A DNA stretch of 64,000 nt from Diplonema japonicum (GCA_964019335.1 OZ025753.1:225205-289204), one strand, 5' to 3'. Positions 28,853-38,752 are shown, counted from the stretch's first letter. Notes: generated by a model not told the origin, from the sequence alone. Program-made: numbers and translations.

Positions 28853-29989
28853 GTTTATTTTTGCCATTTCTTAAGCTAAGCTCTTTGCCACAGACAATTT
28901 CTTCAGTGGGACAGCATATGTATATACGGGGGGAAAGCAAGGGTGGCCCCAAACGGTGCTTGAAAAAAGAACGTTCGGAGAAGAAATTACCGGAAGCCCT
29001 GACGGACCGGAAGTTTTTACTTTCCTGTAATTTATTGTTTTACAGTATTTTTCTTTTTCTGTGTTACACTAATCTCTGACCTCTTTTTTATAAATGTCTC
29101 TTTTCTTTTTCTTCTTTTTTTATCGCAATAGAATTCTTTTCTAGCAATAAGAAAAATGAAGAAATATGAATATGAATATGAATATGAATGGGAAAACAGC
29201 GGCTATTCAGAGGTACTTTTTTTATTTTTCATCAAAATGCATGTGGTGTGGAATTAGTTTAAAAAGAATGACCTTTTTGAATAACGCTTTGAATCTCTCT
29301 TTTTTTTTTTTTTCGCCGAGTAAAGTGGATTTAGTTTTCTGCAGGGGTTGTATCTTTTTTTAGGTGCAGGTAGAGCAGAAGGGGGCGTCTCACAAAGACT
29401 TCTTGTAACTCATATGTTTTCTTCTTTTTTTTTTTTAACCATCAAGTTGAGATTTTATTCTGTGCAAGGTCATGGTTCACTTAGAAATGCCTTTTTGTAT
29501 AAGATGGTTAAAATAGTATTCTCCCCTTACCTCGAAGCGGAAAGTAGCCAAACGGCAAGTCTTGCCATATTTCTTTTTCTTCTACTTGTGTACGGGTCCA
29601 TAAACTTCTCCAGGTTTCTACCCGGCACGCACCCAGTTCTTCTTTGGCAGGCAGCCGTGATATTTGCTGCATTTGGACCTAACGGTCTAATATTTATTTC
29701 ATTTTTTTATCCTTTTTTTTTCTTTGGCGTCTTCCACGAATTTCTTTTCCCTGGTCACCACATACATGTCCCGTGCCTTCTCAATAAGAGGGCTGGGCTT
29801 CCGTCATCCTTCTAACTTCCATGTAGCCCGCCATCTGTTCATATGTTGTAACCGCCCTATTCATCACAGCTTCCCCGGCACATGCCTCGCGCACCTTGTC
29901 CTCCAAGCATCTAAATTATTTTATCTTTTTCGAACCTTCTAAGGAAGGTAGCATTCTTTTTAGCTGCATTTAAAAAACCCCTCCCCCAC
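28853..29989. other. Spacer with repeat family C tail
   Basis: T-rich, mostly unique sequence. A hexamer run (ATATGA)n sits near 29163-29190. Positions 29364-29415 match the 3' end of family C (GGGGGCGTCTCACAAAGACT). A 155-codon frame at 29348-29815 is hydrophobic and Phe-rich and shows no recognisable domain. The stretch ends in CCCCTCCCCCACAG, the acceptor of the next gene. Confidence 0.45.
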
Positions 29990-29991
29990 AG
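29990..29991 (+). promoter_or_regulatory. Probable SL trans-splice acceptor, UBL-TPR gene
   Basis: AACCCCTCCCCCACAG followed 17 nt later by ATG 30008, the natural start of the ubiquitin-like domain. Confidence 0.6.
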
Positions 29992-30007
29992 GTAGAATTA
30001 AGTTCTG

Positions 30008-31017
30008 ATGTCTGTGGCTCTACACGTGCACCTTCCATCTGGGAGCGCTCTTGACATTGCCATGGAGGGCCATGAGCTGGTGGAACAGCTTAAGGAAAAG
30101 GCGTCCGTAGCTGGTTGAAAACAGACACGTTTCTTTTGATGTTTGAAGGAGAAGAGTTGCGCGGGGAGCAACATGTTTGGGAGCAGCCGTTCGAGGACTA
30201 GAGCGATCTGGAGGTGGTGACGAAAAAAGATACTGAGCTCGAAGCCTACTTCGAGAAGCTTGAGAAACTGAAGGAAGATCACAGTGGGGACCACATAGAT
30301 ATTGTCACAATCCTTTCGAAGATCGCCTCTCGATGCAAGATGAGTGGCGACGTCGCCATCGCTCTGCAATACTGCACAGAGGCACTGGACATGGCAGGAC
30401 GCATCGACAAGGTTCCGATTTTAACCGCGTCACTGTTGTACTTGTTGGGCAACATACAGAAGGCAGCCAAGGACTACCCCACAGCATTGCAGACACTGCA
30501 CGCTTGCATGAAGGTGCGGAAGAGTTTCCATGCAAACATCGAAAGCATCCACTTCAACATCGGACACGTCCACAGGCTGCTGGAGGATCACCAGATGGCA
30601 TTGCATCACTACAAACAAGCACTCCGGCTCCTCGGCAGATCAAGCATCCATGTGAAGCTTAAGTATTTGACGCGCATAGCTACGACGTATCTTTCTATAG
30701 GTGACAGCAATGCTGCACTGGCGCGCTACCTTAGGGCTTTGGAAATGGGGGATCTCGCATGCCTGAAGAGTCCATCTGTTGCCTCTAGGATGGTAAGGGT
30801 CGCGGACATCTACGAGTCAATGGGCGACACCGACAAGGCTTGTCTGTACCTTGTCGACTCCGTCGAGATGCTGAGGAGCATTGACTCGGTTGATCACCGC
30901 CCCATCATCGCCACCACCTCTGACAGGATAGCCCAGCTGTCCCACGATGCAGGCAATCTTGCGGCTGCTGCAGAGTACCGTGGCATCGCCTCTGAGATGC
31001 GGGGCTGTCAGGACTGA
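30008..31017 (+). pseudogene. Ubiquitin-like/TPR protein with disrupted N-terminus
   Basis: From ATG 30008 the frame reads SVALHVHLPSGSALDIAMEG, then HELVEQLKEKASVAG: the first half of the same ubiquitin-like domain as its neighbours. It stops at TGA 30116-30118. The second half (TFLLMFEGEELRGEQHVWEQ, then PFED) continues in another frame, and a TAG follows at 30199-30201. That second frame then runs open from 30202 (ATG at 30214) to 31017 and encodes about 267 residues of TPR-type helix pairs (AIALQYCTEALDMAG; ALQTLHACMKVRKSF; ALHHYKQALRLLG; ALARYLRALEMGD). One frameshift plus one stop therefore separate the UBL from an intact TPR part. Either the gene is freshly decayed or translation now starts at 30214, giving a TPR-only protein. 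Confidence 0.75.
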
Positions 31018-31136
31018 AGCATAGCAAAGCAGTGCGCACACATTAGCTTAGACGTTGAGGATATTAAAGAATGTTTGGGAAGGGACTCCTCATCAGCCAG
31101 ACAGCTGCACAGATTTAAAAAAGAAAAAAAGAAAAG

Positions 31137-31814
31137 ATGGGCTGCGAAGCGTCGAAGGAGAAAACCAGGCCCAGGCCACACCCCGTGGACTCGATGCTTC
31201 GGACAGATGACGGGGTTCCTGTGAGCGAGACACCTGCGGAGAAGGAGCTACCTCCCATTTATGAGGCGGTGCCGTATGATGGGAAATGTTGCCCGAAGCA
31301 GAAGGCGTACATGGGCAAGGTTGGCCTCGGGAGCGAAGGGGGGATGGTGCTGACACATTTCCCGGGGAAGATGTTGGCGTGCAAGCTGAGGGACCTGGGG
31401 TGCGATGTGGTGGTGACGCTGCAGAAAGATGAGGAAGGGGCGCAGAAGGTGAAAGCATTGTGTGGTGAGTTCAGCATGGATTGGATTCAGATCGACTTCT
31501 GGCATCTTTACCACTCGGGGAAGTCGAACGAGCTGTTTGCAGAGGTAGCAAAGGTGTCATCCCTCATCAGGTCCGGCAAGCATGTGGCGATCCACTGCGC
31601 AGCAGGCATCCATCGAACTGGGATGTTTGCATACTCAGTGCTACGTGAGATAGGATATTCTTCCAAGGCTGCAACTGACTCCCTGCGCCACCTCAGGGAG
31701 GTGACTTACCTTCGTGTCGGGCGTCATCGCATCCAGGGTGTTGAGAAGATGGTGGGTGGCAAGCCCGCCAACGAGGAAGACCTCCCACCCGCCACAGAGA
31801 CGAAACAAAAGTAG
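31137..31814 (+). CDS. Dual-specificity/tyrosine phosphatase with N-terminal acylation motif
   Basis: A 225-residue phosphatase. The signature HCAAGIHRTG is complete, with catalytic Cys154 and Arg160. The general acid is probably the Asp in QIDFWHLYH, about 30 residues earlier. The N-terminus MGCEASKEK fits N-myristoylation at Gly2 and palmitoylation at Cys3, so the enzyme probably sits on the inner face of a membrane or the flagellar membrane. A Pro/Lys-rich linker precedes the catalytic core (residues about 60-205); the C-terminal tail is hydrophilic. The size and compact core resemble atypical dual-specificity phosphatases. The start codon is fixed by the acylation motif. The target is not evident. 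Confidence 0.8.
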   Translation: MGCEASKEKTRPRPHPVDSMLRTDDGVPVSETPAEKELPPIYEAVPYDGKCCPKQKAYMGKVGLGSEGGMVLTHFPGKMLACKLRDLGCDVVVTLQKDEEGAQKVKALCGEFSMDWIQIDFWHLYHSGKSNELFAEVAKVSSLIRSGKHVAIHCAAGIHRTGMFAYSVLREIGYSSKAATDSLRHLREVTYLRVGRHRIQGVEKMVGGKPANEEDLPPATETKQK

Positions 31815-31935
31815 CAGTGATTCATAAAGAGTCATGTTTCTTCTTCCTTTTACATACAAAGTACTAGGAGGTTCCGAATCGACCTTTTTACAATATATAT
31901 GTATATATATTGATGAGATTCTAAAGAAAAAGAGA

Positions 31936-31981
31936 TAGTGGTAGCATTTGTTGGGCTTATAGGTTAATCCCAGCTGCGCAC
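31936..31981 (-). repeat. Dispersed repeat family I, fragment (minus orientation)
   Basis: The reverse complement (TGCGCAGCTGGGATTAACCT, ATAAGCCCAACAAATGCTACC) matches 62905-62965 of family I copy 4, less an AGAAGG-like insertion there. Confidence 0.65.
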
Positions 31982-32526
31982 CCTTACCCTACCCTATCCC
32001 CTGCCTATCCTGTAGACAGGTTCCCTTTGTTATCTTTTGGGGTTCTTTCGGCTTTTTATTTCCCGCAGTTGAAGGTGCTTTTATTCCTGCTTGCAATATC
32101 ATTTCAGGTGTGCCTCTCGCCTGAAAGAGGTCGCGAGATTTGACCGAGAGCTACCCTAGCAACTGACCATCGCGCGGAGTTTGCATGTGACATCGCATTT
32201 TCTTTCTTTTGGTGAGGTCCCGCTGTTTCAATGAACAAGAATACATAAAGAAGAAAATAATGAGGTGTAGATCTTTTTTTTGCTCTCTATCTATCTGACA
32301 TCACACCGTTTGTTCCTTTCTATCTCCTCTACGATGTTTCTCTCTTTTATGACTCATATCATTGGTGTTTCGACGAGCACGCTGCATCATCTTAAAACAG
32401 GTAGGTTTCCAGACATAACACAATAGCTAAGATGCCCTGTGAAGAACGACAATAGCTACGGGTGGGGTGAGACGTGCATACGGTGTGCGTCATCGATCGG
32501 GTGCTGCTGCCTGTGGTGACGCAAAC

Positions 32527-32544
32527 GGGTTTGCGGGTTTGCGG
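32527..32544 (+). repeat. Interstitial GGGTTTGC motif, two copies
   Basis: GGGTTTGCGGGTTTGCGG: two full units of the same 8-mer that forms the array at 63541-64000, here with the G-rich strand on +. Isolated within unrelated sequence. Confidence 0.8.
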
Positions 32545-33236
32545 ACAAAGGCCGCCTTCTTTGATGCTGGTACCGATCCTGGAGAATGACGTCGTTCCGC
32601 AACCAGCTGAGTAGTAGCAGCCCCCCTTTCTCGAACGACGTTTCCCTCGCCTCCCCTCGCTCGTGACAGCACGCCGGACTGATCCAAACGCCGCGTCTGT
32701 GTGAACGAACACTGTCGCGAAGGTACTACGAAAAGAACAATATTGCAGGAAGATTTAGTAGTGGATGACAAGGGGCATATAACGGCGACCCTTTTTTAAC
32801 TCATTTTCTATATTTTCTTTTTTCGGCTTTTTCAGCACACTCCAGCGGGTTCTTCGGTACCACAACCTGATTGCCTCGAAGCTGCCCTTCCTTCTTCAAC
32901 CTTCATCCTACAACGAGCACTAAATTGTCCTTTCTGCTTTTCGCACTTCATTGCTCAAGCGAAATACCAAGACGACAAGCTCGAAGCTCTATTTCTGAAT
33001 TGCCACCCTTGGCATAGTATGATATTTTCATATATTTAGCAGTGTAATACGACAGCGAAGTCGCACGTACAGGAATGCGATGAAGCGGAAGGAGAAGGGA
33101 AGAGGACACATTCGGTTTTGGTGCCAGAATGGCTTTATTGCCTTCTCGATAGCACTCACCACCGGGCATCGCTTCAAGTCGGGTTTAATGGCCCGTTGGA
33201 AAACAGTGGGGAAGAAAAAAGAAAGAAAAGAACACC

Positions 33237-34088
33237 ATGTCGGTCAGCCTATGTGTCAAGCTGCCCTCACAAGAGGCCATCGCCATCGAAGCAGGTGGGG
33301 GAGACAGAATCGAGGCGCTGAAGGCACGTATTGCTGAATTAAAAGGCTACGACGTTGGTAGCATTTCACTAACATTCGAAGAGGAGGAGCTGAAGGAAGG
33401 CAACAAGGTGTGCGACTACCCCTTCGAGGATCAGAGCGAGGTGGTGGTGGTCCTGGGCAGGAAACAAGCCGCCCTCTTGGCACTGGACACAATGAAGTGG
33501 ACAGCAAGAACAAGACGCTTAGCACAGGCAGAAATGAATCTGGTAGACGAGGAGCGGTTCGTGGCAGCGTTGGAGCTGATGCACGATGCCGACCTCCTTG
33601 ATGCAGAGGTGGACAAGCTGCTGTGGAATGCAGTGACTTGGCATAAGCTGAAGGTCGTTGAGGTTATCTTGTCCCGCGGCATGGTCGACACAGAGAAGGC
33701 GTTGTTTAGGAACCCCGTTCATGAAGCGGCAAGCATGGGGCTTGAGGATGCTCTTCGCATTCTGCTTCGGTACATGAAGACCGTCCCCTTAAATGCTGAA
33801 AGAGCGACTCCTCTTCATGTGGCAGCAAGTACAGGCAATAAGCGCATCACAGAGCTTCTGATCGATACTTGGCCAGCTCAAGTGAACATGGTTAACCGAC
33901 GCAATGAAACGGCTCTTCATTGTGCTGCGGGGCTCGGGCACAAACGCGTCGTTCGGGTCCTCTTGGACAGGGGCGCCGACCCGTCAGCGAAGGCGAAGGG
34001 TTCCACCCCCGCCTCCGTGGCGCGCAATAAGAACGGGAACTTCTGTCCTTCCTTCGCAAGGTTCATTGAATCGTACTCATCGCTGTGA
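33237..34088 (+). CDS. Ubiquitin-like/ankyrin protein 2
   Basis: A 283-residue intronless protein. Residues 1-75 are the clearest ubiquitin-like domain of the local family: SVSLCVKLPSQEAIAIEAGG, IEALKARIAELKGYDVGSIS, LTFEEEELKEGNKVCDYPFE, DQSEVVVVLG. This maps strand by strand onto ubiquitin but lacks the Gly-Gly tail and the Ile44-type patch is changed. A helical linker follows with RTRRLAQAEMNLVDEERFV. Ankyrin repeats run from about residue 115 to 265 (NPVHEAASMGLEDALRILLR; TPLHVAASTGNKRITELLID; TALHCAAGLGHKRVVRVLLD). It is a paralogue of the gene at 27367, which has an intron that this one lacks. It is probably a cytosolic adaptor; the partner is unknown. Confidence 0.8.
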   Translation: MSVSLCVKLPSQEAIAIEAGGGDRIEALKARIAELKGYDVGSISLTFEEEELKEGNKVCDYPFEDQSEVVVVLGRKQAALLALDTMKWTARTRRLAQAEMNLVDEERFVAALELMHDADLLDAEVDKLLWNAVTWHKLKVVEVILSRGMVDTEKALFRNPVHEAASMGLEDALRILLRYMKTVPLNAERATPLHVAASTGNKRITELLIDTWPAQVNMVNRRNETALHCAAGLGHKRVVRVLLDRGADPSAKAKGSTPASVARNKNGNFCPSFARFIESYSSL

Positions 34089-34470
34089 GCATGCTGGGGG
34101 GGGGGGGGGCGTTATTAGATTAGCTTTTCTTTTTCGAAGGTTTCTTCCACTTTTCTTTAGGGGTGGGGTTTCTTTGTTGGGAACAGAACAAAGAAAAAAC
34201 TACCCTCTTTTTTTTTAACAAAGTAATCGCAAAAGAAAAGAGTAGAGGCAGCTTGTCTGTTTATCCCTACTGTAGGTGAAGACGGCTTGCACAAATTATC
34301 CACTGACTCTTTTTAAATCCTGGTCCCCCTCCCCCCTCTTTCACTAACCATGGTCATGCCGGTTTCTCTTCGGTGACGTCTTTCTGTACTTTCTTTTGGA
34401 AAGCCCAAAGGACCCGAGTTCAGGGTCCAAATAGCCATTCCAGTTTGAGATACACAAGGGAAAGAAAACA
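34089..34470. other. Intergenic spacer with minus-oriented family I repeat
   Basis: It begins with a G run near 34097-34108. Positions 34240-34292, read on the minus strand, give CTACAGTAGGGATAAACAGA, CAAGCTGCCTCTACT, matching family I copy 3 (57805-57860). The rest is T/C-rich leader of the next gene. Confidence 0.6.
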
Positions 34471-36534
34471 ATGCATGATGAGGAAGAGGAGTTAAGAATG
34501 CCCGAAAAGGCGAAGAAGGATGTTATCAAGAAGGTAGTACTTCTGGGTATTGAAAAGACAGGGAAGACAACGCTCATCAAGCGTTACGTTCATGATATAT
34601 TCAGTGAGCGGTACAAGTCAACTATTGGTGTAGATTTCTCTCTGAAGCAACTTACTGTGGGCGACACATGTCTTCGTTTGCAACTGTGGGACGTAGGGTC
34701 GGATAGTATTGTGAGATCTGGATCGATGATGCGTATCTACCTTAAGGACACAGCAGCTGTTGTTATGGTGTATAACAGTGCAGATAAGGCATCGCTTGAC
34801 TCTCTTGAGGAAGTCTATTCGACATTGAGCGAACACTTAAAAGGAATACCTTTGTGTTACATTGGTACGCACAGCGATATGAGGGAGGAGGAAGAAGCGA
34901 AGCCTCACAGCGACGCAAGCAAGAAGAAAGTTGTCTCGGATGACGAAGTTCAATCCTGCGCGCTGCGAATCCGCCCCTCTGAACCAGTGCGCTCCTTCAT
35001 GGTGTCCAGCAAAACCGACGAAGGAGTAAAAGATGCGTTTTACAGTTTGGCCAAGTACCTGACCCTTCCTCATGTGCGCCTTATCTACGTTAAGAATTGC
35101 GACGAAGACATGATTCGAGGTCTCGCAGAAGGGGTTTGCAACATCACAATGACAAGTGTGTCTTCAGAGGATTCCCTTAGAGTTGCCATCGAAGCCGACG
35201 CATTAAGTTCACACCTCATTCTATTATACCAGGAAGCGCGTTTGTCGACAAGATGGTTGGCGACGATTATGAGGGGTGTCAGGAAATATGTCCTCCCTAA
35301 GGTCAACGTTCTTTTTCTCATGCTCAATTGCCCAGAATCTGAGACAGTACCTAGACAAGCGATTGACATATTTCTAGCTTCTCGTGAAGCCGCGCAACTC
35401 TCGTACTCCCAGGCGAGGTACAGCCAGCTCACCATTGATGAGCTGCGGGAGTTCTGCGCAGTAGATGGCGATGTAGCACCTTCAAAAGGCTTCATCGTGA
35501 CGCTTCGTTGTGATGATGATTTTAAGGAGTTGCCCCTGACTCTTCCCAGAAGAGATGTGTTAGTTGAAGCGTTGTGCATAGTTACAGCATCTAGTTTTTA
35601 CAATACGGAAAAGAAGGTGTTCCTCACCATTGGCAAGGCGTATACCGCAACGGGCACCATCAGAGCAGAGAAGACCATCTCTTTCTCCTCCTCGTTCATC
35701 CCAGCGAGGAAGAACTGCGTTGAAATATGGCACGAGGGCAAGGTGGTCCCTGCTGTAGTAACACCACACGGAGTACCCAACATCCAGTATCACGTTTTTA
35801 GTCTCCCCGGAACTGGAGCTTTTGAAGCACATTGGTGGGGATCACCGCTCATAGCACCTGTCGGGACTCATGTAAACACACCCTTTGAAATAGAATGGAC
35901 TGCTGATAAACATGGGCTAAGTACATGGGAGTCGGTACTCACCACGAATGAGGAGCACGCTCTGCCGGCACGAAGCTTCCCTCCTTGGGGGGCCTCTTCT
36001 ATTGGCGTCATGGGGGTGGTGCATCCTTTGACAGCATCGAGCGCTTCGTATCTAATTGTAACCGGTTATGAAAAAAGTGGGAAGAAGTCGGTGTCGAGAT
36101 GGCTTTCTAATTCTTTCGAGCTGAGCAGAGAGGAGGACTGTTACGTGGGCTCCTTCGGGCACGAAGGTGCTACGAAGAGAGTTTACTGCTGTGACCTCGA
36201 TTCGAAGGCTTTGGAGGTACACAACAGGCCAGCTGGTATTATTTTCGTCATGAATCGCAAACATCTTAATCAAGGAGGAGACGTGGTCTCCTTAGAGCTT
36301 CTCCGTCGCTTCGAGGCGTTGTCCGCCACCTCCGCCCTTGTCCCCATCCTCGTCTACCTGAATAAGGAGGATGACGACAAAGATGAGGGCACAGGCCTGA
36401 TCGAGGACCTTTTGGAGAAGCTGAAGAAGGGGTTCAAGTCCGATGTGGTACACCTGCAGGCATCGTCTGCAACCTGTGGGAAAGGTATCGTAGAAGGGCT
36501 ACGTTTGTTTGTACAGATGATTTTGGAACAATAG
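34471..36534 (+). CDS. Protein with two Ras/Rab-like GTPase domains
   Basis: A 687-residue protein. The N-terminal domain (about 20-195) is Rab-like: P-loop GIEKTGKTT, switch I YKSTIGVDF with the invariant Thr, switch II LWDVGSDSIV (the usual AGQ is VGS), GTHSDM in place of NKxD, and SSKTDEG as the SAK loop. The Gln loss in switch II predicts slow GTP hydrolysis. A middle region (about 195-520) has no recognised domain; part of it looks beta-rich. The C-terminal domain (about 525-687) is a second G-domain: P-loop GYEKSGKKS, a degenerate switch region, LNKEDD as NKxD, and SSATCGKG. The order GTPase-linker-GTPase recalls Miro, but no EF hands and no C-terminal membrane anchor are visible, and there is no prenylation CAAX box. 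A role in membrane traffic is inferred only from the Rab-like switch I. Confidence 0.75.
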   Translation: MHDEEEELRMPEKAKKDVIKKVVLLGIEKTGKTTLIKRYVHDIFSERYKSTIGVDFSLKQLTVGDTCLRLQLWDVGSDSIVRSGSMMRIYLKDTAAVVMVYNSADKASLDSLEEVYSTLSEHLKGIPLCYIGTHSDMREEEEAKPHSDASKKKVVSDDEVQSCALRIRPSEPVRSFMVSSKTDEGVKDAFYSLAKYLTLPHVRLIYVKNCDEDMIRGLAEGVCNITMTSVSSEDSLRVAIEADALSSHLILLYQEARLSTRWLATIMRGVRKYVLPKVNVLFLMLNCPESETVPRQAIDIFLASREAAQLSYSQARYSQLTIDELREFCAVDGDVAPSKGFIVTLRCDDDFKELPLTLPRRDVLVEALCIVTASSFYNTEKKVFLTIGKAYTATGTIRAEKTISFSSSFIPARKNCVEIWHEGKVVPAVVTPHGVPNIQYHVFSLPGTGAFEAHWWGSPLIAPVGTHVNTPFEIEWTADKHGLSTWESVLTTNEEHALPARSFPPWGASSIGVMGVVHPLTASSASYLIVTGYEKSGKKSVSRWLSNSFELSREEDCYVGSFGHEGATKRVYCCDLDSKALEVHNRPAGIIFVMNRKHLNQGGDVVSLELLRRFEALSATSALVPILVYLNKEDDDKDEGTGLIEDLLEKLKKGFKSDVVHLQASSATCGKGIVEGLRLFVQMILEQ

Positions 36535-36654
36535 TCGCCAACCGAGTTTTTTTTTAAATCCTGACGGCAGACTGTTGATGCAGAAGGGTTGCCCGTTGAC
36601 GGCCTATAACCGATATACGTCCTTTTTTTGAGTACTTGTTTCTTCTTTTGCTGC

Positions 36655-36656
36655 AG
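36655..36656 (+). promoter_or_regulatory. SL trans-splice acceptor, acid phosphatase gene
   Basis: TTGTTTCTTCTTTTGCTGCAG, 47 nt upstream of ATG 36703. This excludes the frame start at 36628. Confidence 0.7.
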
Positions 36657-36702
36657 CTTTGTCTCAATAACATCACAACAGTTTAGCGGTTTTCTATTTC
36701 AA

Positions 36703-38202
36703 ATGGCTTCATTACAGAATCTGCTGGTGTGCGTCCTCTGTGCTTGCGCAGACAGTCTGACCCTGCACAAGGTTATCGCAGTGTCCAGGCACAGCGTGCG
36801 TGTGGGGGAAGGCGGCCAGCCAGGGATGTCGCGAGACGGCAGGAACTGGTTCACGGACTACGAGAAAGACTGGGGAGCGCAAGGGCCGGGGAACCTCACA
36901 GTTCACGGGAAGGCTGCAGCGAAGGAACGGGGCAAGTGGTGGAGACAGCTGTATGTTGAAACGGGCATCGTTCAAGACGCCAGGAACATCACGGTGTACG
37001 CAGACGGCAGCGACCCAACAAACAGGGAGAAGGTCACCGGCGAAGGCTTCCTGTCGGGTTTCCTCCCTGCGAGCGAAGTGCACATGCACCTTGAACCTGT
37101 CTTCTCGAAAAACATGTTTGGCCATGGCGCAACGAGGAATGCATCTGATTACCGTTGCGGTGTTCCCGGCAAGGCTACTGTGGATGGACTCATAGGTGGA
37201 AGCATGTCAAGGATACACACCATCATCGATCCTGCGATGGAGAAGGCGACAGCACAGTACGATTGCTGCAGCGACACAATCTGCGAGCAGTACGGCGGGA
37301 CGGACACACCGTGCACCTTTACGAACATCCCTGAGGTGTGGAACTCGGGAATGGGGTTCTATGTAGGGTCGTGGGTGACCGGTCTTATGGCTACCGACTA
37401 CGTTTCGATGATGTACGTGAACAACATGTCGTGGGACCAGGTGGCGCAGAACACGGGCAGCTTCGTGGACTGGATGCAAGAGGTGGAACGTCCCATTAGT
37501 AACGTGTTTCACACCTATGTTTCGTCGGATCAGTATTGCCGTGCATATGGCAGCCAGTTCTTACGGCACATTGGTGACACAATGCTGCAGATCACATACG
37601 GGGAGGAGACCTACGGACTTGACTCAAAGGCCGCGGACAGCATGGTGCTGTACTTCGCACACGGGGAGAACATTGGTTACCTTACGCGACTGCTGCAGTT
37701 TCAGTGGGTGTTTGAGATGTGGGGTGCAATGAACGTTCCTCCTGTGTGCATGCTCGTCTTTGAGATATTGAAGGAGGGAGAGATGTTCTACGTAAAAGCG
37801 TATGTTGAGACGCAGCAACCAGAGCAGATACGGAACCTGGAGGAGCTGTCCCCTGAGTCCCCTCCTGACAGGGTATTCGTTTCGATCCCCGACTGTTCGC
37901 ATGGCCCTGAGGCTTCCTGCCCTGTGAAGGACTTTGTGAGCATTATCTACGATGCGATCCTCAGCACGTGCACCATGCCCTACAAGGAGGGCGACGAGCC
38001 CACCCCAGCTCCTACCAGCGCACCAACTCCTGTTCCTTCGGAGACATCTGAGTGTTCCAGCAAGACAGGGCTTATTGTAGCCGTTGCAGTTTTGGCTTTC
38101 CTTGTCTGTTGCTTGCTCACTGCCATGTTTTACTACTACAAGAGATTTGCATCTGGAAGCGTGGATAAGGCTGAATATATCGAAAGTGTCGCTGTCAACT
38201 AG
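36703..38202 (+). CDS. Membrane-anchored histidine acid phosphatase (AppA/Agp-like)
   Basis: A 499-residue type I membrane protein. An N-terminal hydrophobic signal (LQNLLVCVLCACADSLT) is followed by the phosphohistidine motif SRHSVR (His30). A block ADGSDPTNREKVTGEGFLSG closely follows the bacterial AppA/Agp pattern (ADxDxRTRxTGEAFxxGL). The C-terminal active site reads AHGENIGYLTRLL where AppA has HDTN, so the proton-donor Asp is missing and a neighbouring Glu may substitute. The downstream NVPPVCMLVFEIL also fits the AppA/Agp PPGGELVFE. A Pro/Thr/Ser stalk (PTPAPTSAPTPVPSETS) precedes one transmembrane helix (GLIVAVAVLAFLVCCLLTAM) and a short cytosolic tail containing YIESV, a possible Tyr-based sorting signal. 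It would hydrolyse phosphate esters at the cell surface or in endosomal/flagellar-pocket membranes. Confidence 0.8.
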   Translation: MASLQNLLVCVLCACADSLTLHKVIAVSRHSVRVGEGGQPGMSRDGRNWFTDYEKDWGAQGPGNLTVHGKAAAKERGKWWRQLYVETGIVQDARNITVYADGSDPTNREKVTGEGFLSGFLPASEVHMHLEPVFSKNMFGHGATRNASDYRCGVPGKATVDGLIGGSMSRIHTIIDPAMEKATAQYDCCSDTICEQYGGTDTPCTFTNIPEVWNSGMGFYVGSWVTGLMATDYVSMMYVNNMSWDQVAQNTGSFVDWMQEVERPISNVFHTYVSSDQYCRAYGSQFLRHIGDTMLQITYGEETYGLDSKAADSMVLYFAHGENIGYLTRLLQFQWVFEMWGAMNVPPVCMLVFEILKEGEMFYVKAYVETQQPEQIRNLEELSPESPPDRVFVSIPDCSHGPEASCPVKDFVSIIYDAILSTCTMPYKEGDEPTPAPTSAPTPVPSETSECSSKTGLIVAVAVLAFLVCCLLTAMFYYYKRFASGSVDKAEYIESVAVN

Positions 38203-38750
38203 AGGGTTTTGTTTCGGTTTCTTCTTCTTTTTTTTTTTTTTGGATGCGAGGACAGGCTTTGGCATATGAGCTCTTCTGCAGCAAGATCTTTCAGAAGTCT
38301 TGTCTTTTCTATTTTCTTTGAATGACATTTGAGGAAGGCGCATCTGCAACCATTCGAACACTTTTTTGTTGCTTCTCTCCTTTTTTCTTTGGCGGGCCGT
38401 TGCTAACCACTTCGTTCCTATCATAGTGAATTCTTTTCCATTCCCTAGCTTTCCTTTTTTTTGTTGTTAAGAAACGAGTGATACGTCGTCCCCAGCAAAG
38501 ACCTTCGATTGTTGGTTCAACATTACTCTTCTCCTTTCAATCTTTGTAACCTTTTCTTTTTTACTTCTTTTTTCTTTTTTTGCTTCTTGTTCTCTGTTTG
38601 TCTTTTCCCTGAAATGTGTCTTTTCTGTTATGAGATATGTGGTGTTGTTGTGTGTCATTAGACAAATCTCCGTCGCAGTGACGGAAATGCAAAAAGAAAC
38701 AGAAATAGAGATTCTCAATATCCGTTTATTTTGTTATTTCTTTTTATGTC
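38203..38750. other. Intergenic spacer, T-rich
   Basis: No gene seen. A short segment near 38395-38440 (GCTAACCACTTCGTTCCTAT) recurs, diverged, near 54731 and 60136, so it is a further dispersed repeat. Confidence 0.5.
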
Positions 38751-38752
38751 AG
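38751..38752 (+). promoter_or_regulatory. SL trans-splice acceptor, UBL-LRR gene
   Basis: TTTATTTTGTTATTTC then TTTTTATGTCAG, 29 nt upstream of ATG 38781. Confidence 0.7.

Larger units (their letters stand above)
31815..33236. other. Long intergenic region
   Basis: No intact gene. It holds an AT dinucleotide stretch near 31890-31912, a minus-oriented family I repeat at 31936-31981, a two-copy GGGTTTGC motif at 32527-32544, and GC-richer sequence at 32400-32770 with short frames on both strands but no recognisable domain. The last 100 bp are A-rich and lead to the next ATG. Confidence 0.45.

Noticed and set aside
29348-29815. 155-codon hydrophobic + strand frame
   Set aside because: Phe-rich composition from T tracts, begins inside a repeat family C tail, no recognised family.
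32392-32771. Minus-strand frames of 93-106 codons in a GC-richer spacer
   Set aside because: No domain, Ser/Arg-rich random-looking composition, and no homology to other loci in the window.
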